From positions 1 to 53,475 of the forward strand of contig JAEEOJ010000025.1 of NCBI GenBank assembly GCA_016284175.1: DNA of 53,475 nt, given 5' to 3'. This stretch comes from Lachnospiraceae bacterium. GTDB taxonomy: Bacteria > Bacillota > Clostridia > Lachnospirales > Lachnospiraceae. Below, one piece after another: positions 24,396 to 32,160 of the stretch. The translations under genes were made by a program, and so were the position numbers. The notes beneath the pieces were generated by a model. The model ran no database searches. It saw nothing but the letters and a program-made list of their open reading frames with translations, and was not told where the DNA came from. How positions within the stretch are numbered: position 1 is the stretch's first letter; each line of letters opens with the position of its first letter.

Positions 24396-25001
24396 TTACT
24401 CTACTCCAAAATCCCCAGTATACTCTCCAACCTTAACAAGCTTGTTATCCGCAACCACGAATTCGAAGCCGTCGCTCCAGGGAGTGTCGCCCTCCATGAT
24501 AAACCATACATGTTCGGGGTCTCCGCCTTTTTCGGTGGATACATGCATCGCCTTGAGTTTGATGTATGGCAGGATATTATCACCGTCGCCGTAGTCGGCC
24601 ACTTCATCTATGCCGGGACCCTCGCTGATGCTCTTAATCTGCTCAAAATGCTCGTGTGCCTTGTTGACTATGGTTTCCTTGGAAATAGAGTTAAAGAACT
24701 TGATACAGGCGTTTATATACTCATCCGTCGCGCCGTCATCATACACTTCAACATTTGTCTCGAAGAGTGTTGCCCGGACTTTTCTTTTTTTATCTTTTTT
24801 ATCATCTGAAAAGAACTTATCCGGGGAAATGAAATACACTATACTCATCACGAAGAAAAGTGTAAGTATCGCTCCCAATATTATTACTCCGACGGGGCTG
24901 TAAATCCTGCCCCAAAACGCTATCAGCATCACGATATAAAACACTTCAAAACACGTCGACAGAATCAATGGTAATAATAGTTTTTTTCTGTTTTTGCTCA
25001 T
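24396..25001 (-). CDS. Hypothetical membrane-anchored protein
   Basis: This 201-aa protein has two N-terminal membrane segments (about 9-30 and 35-57), then a charged linker (SDDKKDKKRKVR) and a soluble domain of about 130 residues. The soluble part mixes acidic helices with a strand-rich end (HVWFIMEGDTPWSDGFEFVV). No known family is recognised. The two segments place the soluble domain on one face, probably the cytosol given the lysines after the second segment. It is followed by a terminator and preceded by an unrelated multi-pass protein 60 nt upstream, perhaps in one transcript. Confidence 0.65.
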   Translation of the reverse strand: MSKNRKKLLLPLILSTCFEVFYIVMLIAFWGRIYSPVGVIILGAILTLFFVMSIVYFISPDKFFSDDKKDKKRKVRATLFETNVEVYDDGATDEYINACIKFFNSISKETIVNKAHEHFEQIKSISEGPGIDEVADYGDGDNILPYIKLKAMHVSTEKGGDPEHVWFIMEGDTPWSDGFEFVVADNKLVKVGEYTGDFGVE

Positions 25002-25061
25002 AATAACCCGCCTTCAATACAAAGATTAAACTAATTTTATCTTTCCAAGAAATATTTTAAT

Positions 25062-25901
25062 TTAATCCTTTTGCATTTTCAATACATACACCGCCCATGC
25101 AAGGCAGATAATGCAGGCGATAATATTTATCAATCCGAACTTCAAATCTGTAATTCTCTCAAAGTACCTGTCACACGTTGCTATGGTTACATATCTGATG
25201 AGTTCCGATATCAGGATGAGGAAAGAAAATACATAGAGCTTATTTCTTTTATGATCTGTCTTTATTCTGAGGCTGCATGCTATTAGCGAAGCGAATAATA
25301 TGACTGTGAGGATTATTCCGATTATTTTAGGAGCGGTAAATAAGCATACAATTCTTTCGCCAAACGGTGTGAGCGGCGCGGATACAGTCTTGGGCATAAG
25401 CTCGGAATATCCATGCCTTTGTCCGAATACATAAAACGCAAATGTCGGAGGTGTAATCGTTGAGAGATACCCCGTGATTCTCGTACCCACACTCGCCGCG
25501 AGAGCCACAATAAGGTTAATTACGCCTGTATGAGACTTACGTATAAAATACATGCAGTAACAGAATATAAAAGCCACATCCAGCAGTAAAACTTCCCAGA
25601 CCAGGTAGCTGCTTTCCCTTTTGGTTTCCGCTATCGGAACATATATTAAACTGACCTTATATATTGCCATTCTCCTGAATACCACATTAAACAAATTGCT
25701 GTATGTAAGCATACCAAGGAAAAGATGTGCGATCATAACCGCCAAAGATGATGCGAGCCACCTGGATTGTTTATCTTTTATGATTGATAAAATAACCAAT
25801 ACCAAAACAGCCGCCAATAGCGTCAATTGTATCGGAATCAAATACTCTGCATGATTTATGCTCCAATTTAACACTCTGTAGTAAATCCTCAACCAATCCA
25901 T
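25062..25901 (-). CDS. Multi-pass membrane protein of unknown function
   Basis: This 279-aa protein has seven or eight hydrophobic segments spread over its whole length (for example around residues 20-40, 50-70, 95-118, 130-150, 190-210, 225-245, 255-275) and no charged catalytic motif. The pattern resembles integral membrane sensors or transporters with a low level of family conservation. AGGAG lies 6 nt before the ATG. It is preceded by the ldhA terminator, so it starts its own unit. I do not recognise the family. Confidence 0.65.
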   Translation of the reverse strand: MDWLRIYYRVLNWSINHAEYLIPIQLTLLAAVLVLVILSIIKDKQSRWLASSLAVMIAHLFLGMLTYSNLFNVVFRRMAIYKVSLIYVPIAETKRESSYLVWEVLLLDVAFIFCYCMYFIRKSHTGVINLIVALAASVGTRITGYLSTITPPTFAFYVFGQRHGYSELMPKTVSAPLTPFGERIVCLFTAPKIIGIILTVILFASLIACSLRIKTDHKRNKLYVFSFLILISELIRYVTIATCDRYFERITDLKFGLINIIACIICLAWAVYVLKMQKD

Positions 25902-25920
25902 CTTTTTCTCCTCTTTTATG

Positions 25921-25957
25921 AAAAAAAACTCACCTGACTTATAAACAATCAGGTGAG
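25921..25957 (-). terminator. Terminator of ldhA
   Basis: A 9-bp stem CTCACCTGA (25929-25937) with TCAGGTGAG (25949-25957), an 11-nt loop and a run of eight T on the minus strand. Confidence 0.85.
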
Positions 25958-25981
25958 ATATTCGTTACGATTTATCTTATT

Positions 25982-27022
25982 TTAAAAGCATTTCTTGCCA
26001 TGTTCCTGCATGCAGTTTGCAACATCGGGACATTTATAGCATATTTCGTTTTTGCTGTATTCCTGGGCGAAAAATTCTTTTACGTTATCCAGTGTAGTAT
26101 CTGCGATATTGGTTAATGCTTCCTCCGTCAGGAAAGCCTGATGCGATGTTACTATAACATTCGGCATTGAGATTAAACGTGCCAGAGTATCATCATCAAC
26201 AATATGATTGGAATAATCATGGAAGAATACATTCGATTCTTCTTCATATACATCCAGGCATGCTGCACCGACTTTTCTTTGTTTTATACCTTCTACCAGA
26301 GCTTCCGCATCAATTAATGCACCTCTGGAAGTATTAATCAGCACCACGCCTTTTTTCATTTTTGCAATGCTGTCTTCATTTACCATATGACGATTTTCAT
26401 CGGTTAACGGACAGTGGAATGAAATAATATCGCTTCTTTCCCACAACTCATCTAATGAAACATATTCTATTCCACTTCCTTCTGCAGGGAACTTGTCATA
26501 TGCTATTACATGCATTCCGAAACCTCTGCAGATGTCTATGAATATTCGGCCGATTTTACCGGTTCCGACTACACCTACAGTTTTCCCGTGAAGATCAAAT
26601 CCGGTCAGTCCGCTTAAACTGAAGTTAAAGTCTTTGGTACGAATATATGCCTTATGAATTCGTCTTATAGATGTTAACAGAAGCGCCATGGCATGCTCTG
26701 CTACGGCATACGGCGAATACGCAGGAACTCTTACAACATGAATTTTTTCATAAGCATACTCAATATCCACATTGTTATATCCCGCACATCTTAAGGCAAC
26801 CAGTTTTACATTCATTTTTGTCAGCGAATCAATAACCTTCCTGTTAATATCATCATTGACAAAAACGCAGACTACATCATACCCTTCTGCCAGGCGAACG
26901 GTTTCTTCTGTTAATCGTGTATCATAATAATTTATTTCAAACTCTTCGTTTATATTTGATTTAATGAAAGAATTTTTGTCGTAATCCTTTGCATCAAAAA
27001 AGGCTATTTTTATCTTTTCCAT
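25982..27022 (-). CDS. ldhA: D-lactate dehydrogenase (LdhA type)
   Basis: This 346-aa cytosolic enzyme reduces pyruvate to D-lactate with NADH in fermentation. It closely follows the E. coli LdhA pattern: VPAYSPYAVAEHAMALLLT, the Rossmann motif GVVGTGKIG, and the catalytic set Arg in NTSRGALID, Glu in DVYEEE and His in TSHQAFLTEEAL. A C-terminal tail of about 25 residues holds four Cys (CYKCPDVANC...KKC), not part of the usual enzyme; it could bind metal or form a redox switch. I start it at 27022, since AAGGAG is 7 nt before that ATG but only 1 nt before the ATG at 27028. A terminator follows. Confidence 0.9.
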   Translation of the reverse strand: MEKIKIAFFDAKDYDKNSFIKSNINEEFEINYYDTRLTEETVRLAEGYDVVCVFVNDDINRKVIDSLTKMNVKLVALRCAGYNNVDIEYAYEKIHVVRVPAYSPYAVAEHAMALLLTSIRRIHKAYIRTKDFNFSLSGLTGFDLHGKTVGVVGTGKIGRIFIDICRGFGMHVIAYDKFPAEGSGIEYVSLDELWERSDIISFHCPLTDENRHMVNEDSIAKMKKGVVLINTSRGALIDAEALVEGIKQRKVGAACLDVYEEESNVFFHDYSNHIVDDDTLARLISMPNVIVTSHQAFLTEEALTNIADTTLDNVKEFFAQEYSKNEICYKCPDVANCMQEHGKKCF

Positions 27023-27033
27023 TTCCATTCTCC

Positions 27034-27108
27034 TTAGTTTAGCATTTTATACAGTTCTTCAGTCGCCAGTCTGGCTTTGGCTACGATTGCTTTCTCCTGA
27101 TCTTTGGG
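27034..27108 (-). pseudogene. 3' remnant of an acyltransferase gene
   Basis: The minus strand reads 24 codons plus stop (beginning PKDQEKAIVAK and ending in LYKMLN) that match the end of the complete acyltransferase gene at 29768-31030. By eye about 72 of 78 bases agree (27033-27110 with 29767-29844), including the stop. Homology stops where a REP-like half element begins. No start codon or ribosome site is present, so it is a broken copy. Confidence 0.85.
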
Positions 27109-27125
27109 GACGGGGTATAGTGTCA
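27106..27125. repeat. REP-like half element
   Basis: GGGGACGGGGTATAGTGTCA resembles the right part of the element at 29285-29313. It marks the exact break between the acyltransferase remnant and the region before the hydrolase stop. Confidence 0.6.
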
Positions 27126-27129
27126 TCTT

Positions 27130-28110
27130 TTACTTTATGTCGTAAATATAATTCTTAATAATCTCTTTGAATTTCTCGGGTTCGGTCTTATAGATAAAGT
27201 GGTTGCCCGGAAGATAGGCCACTTCAGAATTGCCCATTTTCTCAAGATACGGGAGCAGTTCTTTTTTATTCGCTTCTTCGCTCTCGGGATCCGACAAATC
27301 TCCGTGCCTTGCGGAGATATAGAGTTTCGGGACGTCCGTTTCTGTGAGTGCGTTCCATGTAGTGTTGCGGTTTCTTTTAACCATCGCGCCTTCATTTGCA
27401 GTCGCATCGGACGGGATTGATAACTGCTGGAGGATGCAATATGCTCTCCATTCATCCTTTGAAAGGCCGGCGTTATTCGTAAGCAATGCAGGGAGCAGAA
27501 TGTCTCCGAGGCCGAAGTTTACGGCTACTTTGTATAAAAATGTTCCCGATGCTTTGCCCTGCATATCTTCCTCTGCGATAGGCTCAACATATGTACCGTC
27601 AATGTTGATGAAAGCCTTGATTTCCTCAGGATACTTGCTGACCCAGTAGGAAGCGTATGTACCGCCCATGGAGTGCGCCATGAGGATATAGGGCTCTTCG
27701 ATGCCTGCAGCTTTTACGGCGCTTCGGTATTCTTCGACGATAGCTTCAACGGTTCTGGCTTCCTTGGTGTCGTCGCTTGCGTCCCATCCGCGTCTTCCTA
27801 CGTAAATAAACTGATACTCATCTTCAAGTTCTTTGAGTGAAGGTCTTATTTCAGCCGACATTCCACCGCCCATTCCACTTAAAACAACGATGTTTCCCCT
27901 GCCGTTTTCATTACCGAATTTCGCCACGTTCATTGTATAATCTCCGACTGAAACCGGATTGTAATAGCCTTGCTCGGCCAGGAATTTCATATCCGCAGAA
28001 TGCTTGATTTTGTGGAAGATGAAGAGGCCTGCGAGGAGAGCCACAAATGCTATGGCAAGCACGAGCAGGACTTTGGCTGGGTTGAATTTTTTCTCTTTAT
28101 TCTGTTTCAT
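27130..28110 (-). CDS. Membrane-anchored alpha/beta hydrolase
   Basis: This 326-aa protein has one N-terminal membrane anchor (about residues 13-30) after a basic start (MKQNKEKKFNP), so the catalytic domain is likely outside the membrane. The alpha/beta-hydrolase fold shows an oxyanion region LSGMGGGM, the nucleophile elbow AHSMGG (Ser in the usual place), an acidic residue near ARHGDLSDPE and the His in LPGNHFIY. Such proteins are esterases, lipases or similar; the substrate is unknown. It overlaps the end of the kinase gene by 14 nt and so shares its transcript. Confidence 0.8.
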   Translation of the reverse strand: MKQNKEKKFNPAKVLLVLAIAFVALLAGLFIFHKIKHSADMKFLAEQGYYNPVSVGDYTMNVAKFGNENGRGNIVVLSGMGGGMSAEIRPSLKELEDEYQFIYVGRRGWDASDDTKEARTVEAIVEEYRSAVKAAGIEEPYILMAHSMGGTYASYWVSKYPEEIKAFINIDGTYVEPIAEEDMQGKASGTFLYKVAVNFGLGDILLPALLTNNAGLSKDEWRAYCILQQLSIPSDATANEGAMVKRNRNTTWNALTETDVPKLYISARHGDLSDPESEEANKKELLPYLEKMGNSEVAYLPGNHFIYKTEPEKFKEIIKNYIYDIK

Positions 28111-28801
28111 TTTTTTCTCTCTTCCTAATTATTGTGCAGGCGCGAACTGCGTCCATGAAGTCGCTTTCTTTTATGCCTGTTGCCCAAAGATCGGGCAAGA
28201 CGATTGCTTTATAGGCTTCGAGCCCTTCTTTAGAGAACTCGTCAAATATAACGTATGTGCGCGCGTAGTCGAATACTGCGGGTGCAAGCCTTGCGTTCAT
28301 CCAGTCTATGATTACGTAGTCTGCTTTGTCGCGCGGCAGCATGATGTTTAGAAAATGCATGTCCAGATGACATACGCAGGATTTCTCTTTGGCCGATAAA
28401 CGCGTGATGATTTCAAGCACTTCGTCGTGGTCGGCATCACTTAAGCCCATGCCAGCGGTGTCTTTTAGGAGGGGCATATTGATGCCTGTTGCGTCTGTAT
28501 TGTGTACGAAGCGGAATGCATCGGCCAGTGTGTTAAAGCAGGTGATGTCGCCCGTCAGTGCTCGTTTTTCAAGCATTTCGCCATCCACGAAATCCATTTT
28601 GATGATGTGTTCGTCGTCCGTGTCATAATACCTGACGCTGCAAAGTCCGGCGTCGTTGACGGCCTTTTGCTGGCTTTTTTCGAACGCTATCCACTCCGCG
28701 GGATAGGTTGGTTTATATACTTTGTAGGCATAGCCTTCGTACAGAAAAACCTCTGCCTGCGCGCCGGTGCCTATCAGTTGTTGTGTTCCGTCAAATTGCA
28801 T
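28097..28801 (-). CDS. APH/choline-kinase-fold phosphotransferase
   Basis: This 234-aa protein has the short kinase fold of aminoglycoside and choline kinases. A glycine loop (LIGTGAQAEVFLYEGYAYKVYK) with the ATP-binding Lys lies near residues 10-31, the catalytic loop is CHLDMHFLNIML (His, Asp and Asn as required), and the metal-binding Asp is in VIIDWMNAR. It likely phosphorylates a small molecule such as an antibiotic or sugar alcohol; none can be named. It is preceded by a DUF4190-like gene and overlaps the alpha/beta hydrolase gene, giving a three-gene unit. Drug resistance is possible but unproven. Confidence 0.75.
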   Translation of the reverse strand: MQFDGTQQLIGTGAQAEVFLYEGYAYKVYKPTYPAEWIAFEKSQQKAVNDAGLCSVRYYDTDDEHIIKMDFVDGEMLEKRALTGDITCFNTLADAFRFVHNTDATGINMPLLKDTAGMGLSDADHDEVLEIITRLSAKEKSCVCHLDMHFLNIMLPRDKADYVIIDWMNARLAPAVFDYARTYVIFDEFSKEGLEAYKAIVLPDLWATGIKESDFMDAVRACTIIRKREKNETE

Positions 28802-28841
28802 TGTTGTGCCTCGTGATTCAAGTGTCTTTTATGAGCGGGAT

Positions 28842-29234
28842 TTAGAAGAAACGATAAAGCAATACTTCGTATAAAAACAAAAATACGCATAATAAACTCG
28901 GAAGTATTGAAAGTATACTTAATACTATTCCTATGTATGCTTTGGGAAGGCCTCTGTCGTCCTTAAGCGTTGCTATACCGCTGACAATACCCGCAACAGG
29001 CATTATGGGAAGCAGAATCATGATGTACATCATTCTGTTTAAAACAAAATAAACGAAGATACATCCGATACTGCACAATAATCCAATCAGTCCGAATTCA
29101 AATGCAAGCTTTGCCTTTCCTATAGCCTGAGGAAGGTGATCGGGTGCTACCTGGTCAAACTGCTTGGCGTTGGCATTCTCGCTATACTCTTCCTCAATGA
29201 ATTCATTCTGTTCGTTGTTGAAATTTCCGTCCAT
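28842..29234 (-). CDS. Small membrane protein, DUF4190-like
   Basis: This 130-aa protein has an acidic, soluble N-terminus of about 40 residues and then three hydrophobic segments, with GIVSGIATLKDDRGLPKAYIG (written here as two parts: GIVSGIATLKDD and LPKAYIG) between the second and third. That turn resembles small DUF4190-type membrane proteins. AGGAG lies 7 nt before the ATG. It begins a run of three minus-strand genes that continues with the kinase and the hydrolase. Function unknown. Confidence 0.6.
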   Translation of the reverse strand: MDGNFNNEQNEFIEEEYSENANAKQFDQVAPDHLPQAIGKAKLAFEFGLIGLLCSIGCIFVYFVLNRMMYIMILLPIMPVAGIVSGIATLKDDRGLPKAYIGIVLSILSILPSLLCVFLFLYEVLLYRFF

Positions 29235-29284
29235 GGTAGTTCTCCTTTACTGACTTGGTAACCATTACATTATACCATAAATTT

Positions 29285-29313
29285 TGACACTGGGGGACGG
29301 GGGTGGAGTGTCA
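29285..29313. repeat. REP-like element with TGACACT/AGTGTCA ends
   Basis: Seven-base inverted ends TGACACT (29285-29291) and AGTGTCA (29307-29313) flank a G-rich centre (GGGGGACGGGGG). It lies between divergent genes and matches the half element at 27106-27125 in its right part. Extragenic palindromes of this look are known from Clostridia; no transposase is in the window. Confidence 0.65.
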
Positions 29314-29345
29314 TTTTTGACGCCGAAAAAACTTTCAAAAACCTC

Positions 29346-29374
29346 TTTACATTTTCGAACATTTGTTCTATTAT
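29346..29374 (+). promoter_or_regulatory. Promoter overlapped by a LexA (SOS) box
   Basis: TTTACA (29346-29351) and TATTAT (29369-29374) are 17 bp apart. The spacer contains GAACATTTGTTC (29357-29368), matching the GAAC-N4-GTTC core of the Gram-positive LexA/DinR operator. Bound repressor would block the promoter. Confidence 0.6.
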
Positions 29375-29397
29375 ATGCTTACCCCCTAAAAACAGGG

Positions 29398-29427
29398 GAG
29401 CCAGGCACACTGTGTGAGCCAGGCACC
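29398..29427. repeat. GAGCCAGGCAC double repeat (REP-like)
   Basis: Two copies of GAGCCAGGCAC start 18 bp apart (29398 and 29416), joined by ACTGTGT. It lies just before the ribosome site of the HAD gene. A copy with the same 18-bp period is inside hemZ (50039-50068). Confidence 0.65.
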
Positions 29428-29445
29428 CTATAGATGGAGAATCGT

Positions 29446-29766
29446 ATGAATTATCAGATAATCGCGGTTGACTTCGACGGAACCCTTTGCTACAGCAACT
29501 GGCCCGAGCTCGGAGAGCCCAACCTTCCCTTAATTGAATATCTGAAAGCCTGGCAGAAGCAGGGCAACAAGCTGATTCTCTGGACCTGCCGTGCCGGAGA
29601 CGCGCTCGATCGCGCAGTATCATGGTGCAGTGAACATGAGCTTTCTTTTGACGCCATAAACGACAATCTTCCGGAAATTGTCGAACTCTATGGCAACAAC
29701 TCCCGGAAGATAACTTGTGATTATTATATTGATGATAAGGCATTTCTGCCTGCGATGATTGGATGA
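29446..29766 (+). CDS. HAD-like hydrolase, small
   Basis: A 106-aa protein with the HAD nucleophile motif VDFDGTL near residues 9-15, a second motif around ILWTCRAG (about 46-53) and a late Asp pair in YYIDDKAF. It is a minimal HAD fold without a cap domain, a size seen in small phosphatase-like proteins. GGAG lies 5 nt before the ATG at 29446, which decides this start over an ATG at 29434. It is expressed from a promoter overlapped by a LexA box and separated from it by a hairpin and a REP-like element. It converges on the acyltransferase gene, with only one base between the two stops. Substrate unknown. Confidence 0.75.
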   Translation: MNYQIIAVDFDGTLCYSNWPELGEPNLPLIEYLKAWQKQGNKLILWTCRAGDALDRAVSWCSEHELSFDAINDNLPEIVELYGNNSRKITCDYYIDDKAFLPAMIG

Positions 29767-29767
29767 C

Positions 29768-31030
29768 TTAGTTTAGTATCTTATACAGTTCCTCAGTCGC
29801 CAGTCTGGCTTTGGCAACGATTGCTTTCTCCTGATCCTTCGGGAAACAGTAATACTGAACCTGAGGAGTTCCGATGCAAATCATATCGCCGATTTCATAC
29901 CAGAAATAATCGGCGTAAAGACTGTAAGTGCTTTTGCCCGACTGGATATATTTTAACTTACCTTCGCAGCCTGCCAGTTCAAAGCCATCTCTGTTGTGAA
30001 CAAGCCTGCCTTCACCGACACTGTAAATGCTCTTCATATCCACGAGCATTTTGATTTCGACATCGGTATCAAGGAGATACCTGCCTTCTTCGAGTTCTTT
30101 TCTGACCTCGTCTCTTTCCCACGCATACCAGTCTGTTACATACTTAAATTCTGCATTTCCGTCTGACGAGGTGAGGGTTCCGTTTTCTTCAAGCGTGTAC
30201 TCTTTGCCACAGCCCGCACAGGTTATATGTATTCCTTTGCCAAGCATATGGCCCTCGCTCTTGCATGCAGGGCATTTATACAATACACGATGAATCCCGT
30301 CCGCTCTGAAGGGTTCATCGATGATAACGTTCTTTTCATGCTGCGCTTTGAAATGGTCGTACTTAAATTCGGCGCTTAATATTTCATTGAGTTCATCGTT
30401 ACTCTTCTGCCTGATATCTTCGGGCGATAGCAGATATTTTACGGTCGCTTTGATATTAACATCTCTCTTCTGAAGATTGTTGTACAAAGGATCCCTGAGG
30501 AAAGCGCCCTCGGTTTTAATCATTATAACCGGCACATTCATAAGCTTAAGACATTTCGCCAGACTCGTCGGAAGAGGCGTCTCGGTTCCGTCAAAACTGT
30601 AGCTTGCTTCGGGATACATTACCACTGAACTTTTGAGTTCTTCGAAGGCGTATTTCATGTCTTTTACGAGGTTAATATCCGTTATGAATTTGCATGTGGA
30701 AATGCATCCGACCTTGCGCATGAGGCCCGCTTTTCCGACTAATCCGTCGTTGGTGCAGACTATATGATACTGCCTGTCGGCAAAGAGCGTGCCGACTATC
30801 TGCAGATCCGTAAAGCACGAATGGTTCATGAGAATAAGGCATGGTTCGTCTTTGCCAAGCTTTTCCATGCCTTCCGTTTCATACGTAAAATGCGTCGCCT
30901 TCAATTCGCCTTTCGATAAAACCTTGATCAGTTTTCTAAGAAGAACCGACTGCTTCTTAGGCTTAACATGCGCCGCGTGTTTTATCGCGCATACTTCGTC
31001 ATAATCTTTTATGGTGTCTTTAATCTTCAT
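29768..31030 (-). CDS. Lysophospholipid acyltransferase-like protein with zinc ribbon
   Basis: This 420-aa protein has the PlsC-type motifs NHSCFTD (the NHxxxxD catalytic pair, residues about 69-75) and YPEASYSFDG (a variant of the FPEGTRS block). A region with four Cys (CPACKSEG, CAGCGKEY) at about 255-280 looks like a zinc ribbon, which standard PlsC lacks. The domain after it is beta-rich. Such enzymes put an acyl chain on lysophosphatidate or similar lipids at the membrane. A GGGGAG ribosome site lies 6 nt before the ATG. Its last 24 codons recur as a remnant at 27034-27108. Confidence 0.8.
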   Translation of the reverse strand: MKIKDTIKDYDEVCAIKHAAHVKPKKQSVLLRKLIKVLSKGELKATHFTYETEGMEKLGKDEPCLILMNHSCFTDLQIVGTLFADRQYHIVCTNDGLVGKAGLMRKVGCISTCKFITDINLVKDMKYAFEELKSSVVMYPEASYSFDGTETPLPTSLAKCLKLMNVPVIMIKTEGAFLRDPLYNNLQKRDVNIKATVKYLLSPEDIRQKSNDELNEILSAEFKYDHFKAQHEKNVIIDEPFRADGIHRVLYKCPACKSEGHMLGKGIHITCAGCGKEYTLEENGTLTSSDGNAEFKYVTDWYAWERDEVRKELEEGRYLLDTDVEIKMLVDMKSIYSVGEGRLVHNRDGFELAGCEGKLKYIQSGKSTYSLYADYFWYEIGDMICIGTPQVQYYCFPKDQEKAIVAKARLATEELYKILN

Positions 31031-31067
31031 GCATTTCTCCCCACCTGTCTGTGTCGTTCTTCTTTCT

Positions 31068-31790
31068 TTACTGTAAGCCCTCTATCCAGGATCTGATTTC
31101 ATCTTCCGATGCTCCGCCACCGAAGCGTTTTCCCTCAATCCAATCGCCGCTTCCGGCATTGTCTGCAAGGTTCTGACCGCTTCTTCCGATTCCGCTGCTG
31201 CCTGAAGTACAGAAAGGAATCATTGTGATACCATCAAAGCTGTAACTCTCCACAAATGTATCCATGATGCGTGGCTCTTCGCCCCACCAGATAGGATATC
31301 CTATATAGATTGTTGAATATCCGTCAAGCGAGATAGCTTCGCTTCCAATCTCGGGTCTTGCGGACGAATCATTCTGTTCCTTGGATGTTCTGCTGTCGGA
31401 ATTATTATAGTTAATGTCTTCATCCGTATATTCCTGTGCTGCCTTAATCTCATATGTATCTGCGCCTGTGACGCTCGCTATCTTTTCTGCGACGCCTTTG
31501 GTGTTACCGGTTACTGAGAAATATACTACGAGAACGTCGCCGTTATCGCTCGCGCTCCCAGCTTCTTCTGAAGCATTATCTTCCACCATCTCATCAGTTG
31601 CGTTTGAGGCATCTTCACTTGTCACAGTCTGTTCTGCTTCTTCAGTATTATTCGTATTTTCTGTTTTCACAGAACTCTCAATCTGTATTGTTGAAACGGC
31701 ATCATTTGCTGCCGGTCCATCGTTATTACTGCATGCAGTCAGGCCAAGAGCCAATAAAACTGCTGCCATCATCAAAATCTTTTTTCTCAT
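31068..31790 (-). CDS. Flavodoxin-like lipoprotein
   Basis: This 240-aa protein starts with a lipoprotein signal (lipobox LTAC, Cys20), then a Ser/Thr/Asn/Glu-rich linker (about 21-85), then a flavodoxin domain. The FMN-phosphate loop reads FSVTGNTKGVAEKIA and a later aromatic segment reads IGYPIWWGEEP. Placing a flavodoxin outside the membrane is uncommon and suggests surface electron transfer. It is last in the TetR-controlled operon, 30 bp after the CMD gene. It may work with the aldo/keto reductase on redox stress, which is inference. Confidence 0.85.
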   Translation of the reverse strand: MRKKILMMAAVLLALGLTACSNNDGPAANDAVSTIQIESSVKTENTNNTEEAEQTVTSEDASNATDEMVEDNASEEAGSASDNGDVLVVYFSVTGNTKGVAEKIASVTGADTYEIKAAQEYTDEDINYNNSDSRTSKEQNDSSARPEIGSEAISLDGYSTIYIGYPIWWGEEPRIMDTFVESYSFDGITMIPFCTSGSSGIGRSGQNLADNAGSGDWIEGKRFGGGASEDEIRSWIEGLQ

Positions 31791-31819
31791 TTTGAATCAG
31801 CCTCCTATTTCAGTTTGTC

Positions 31820-32149
31820 TTAATCTTCATTCCACACTTCCTTAGCCAGACGAAATACCGCCCATCCCTTCGGCCATCCGACATACATGGTTGCATGTGT
31901 TATGATTGCTGCGATTTCTTCCCTGCTAACTCCGTGCGCCTTAGCGTTCTGAAGATGATATGTCAAAGAAGAATCCGTGATACCTGAGGCCATAAGCGAA
32001 ACCACTGTGATAATGCATTTGGTCTTCACATCAAGGGCTTCCTCGTTCCATACCTCTCCAAAGAGCACATCGTCATTTAAATGTGCAAACATCGGTGCAA
32101 ACTCACCTAACTGATTTCTTCCTGCTGTCTGTACTATTTTTTCGCTCAT
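31820..32149 (-). CDS. Carboxymuconolactone decarboxylase-family protein
   Basis: This 109-aa protein has the all-helical CMD/AhpD fold, with a conserved block LTYHLQNAKAHGVSREEI near residues 66-83 and GWPKGWAVFRLA at the end. The CxxC pair of AhpD-type peroxidase partners is absent, so it is of the non-redox type. GAGGAT lies 9 nt before the ATG at 32149; a longer GTG frame is less likely. It sits directly after the aldo/keto reductase gene in the TetR operon. Function unclear; related proteins are often paired with oxidoreductases. Confidence 0.75.
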   Translation of the reverse strand: MSEKIVQTAGRNQLGEFAPMFAHLNDDVLFGEVWNEEALDVKTKCIITVVSLMASGITDSSLTYHLQNAKAHGVSREEIAAIITHATMYVGWPKGWAVFRLAKEVWNED

Positions 32150-32160
32150 AATCGTTATCC

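Noticed and set aside
29398-29427. Short repeats as a possible CRISPR array
   Set aside because: Only two 11-base units with a 7-base gap; units also occur singly elsewhere; no cas genes.
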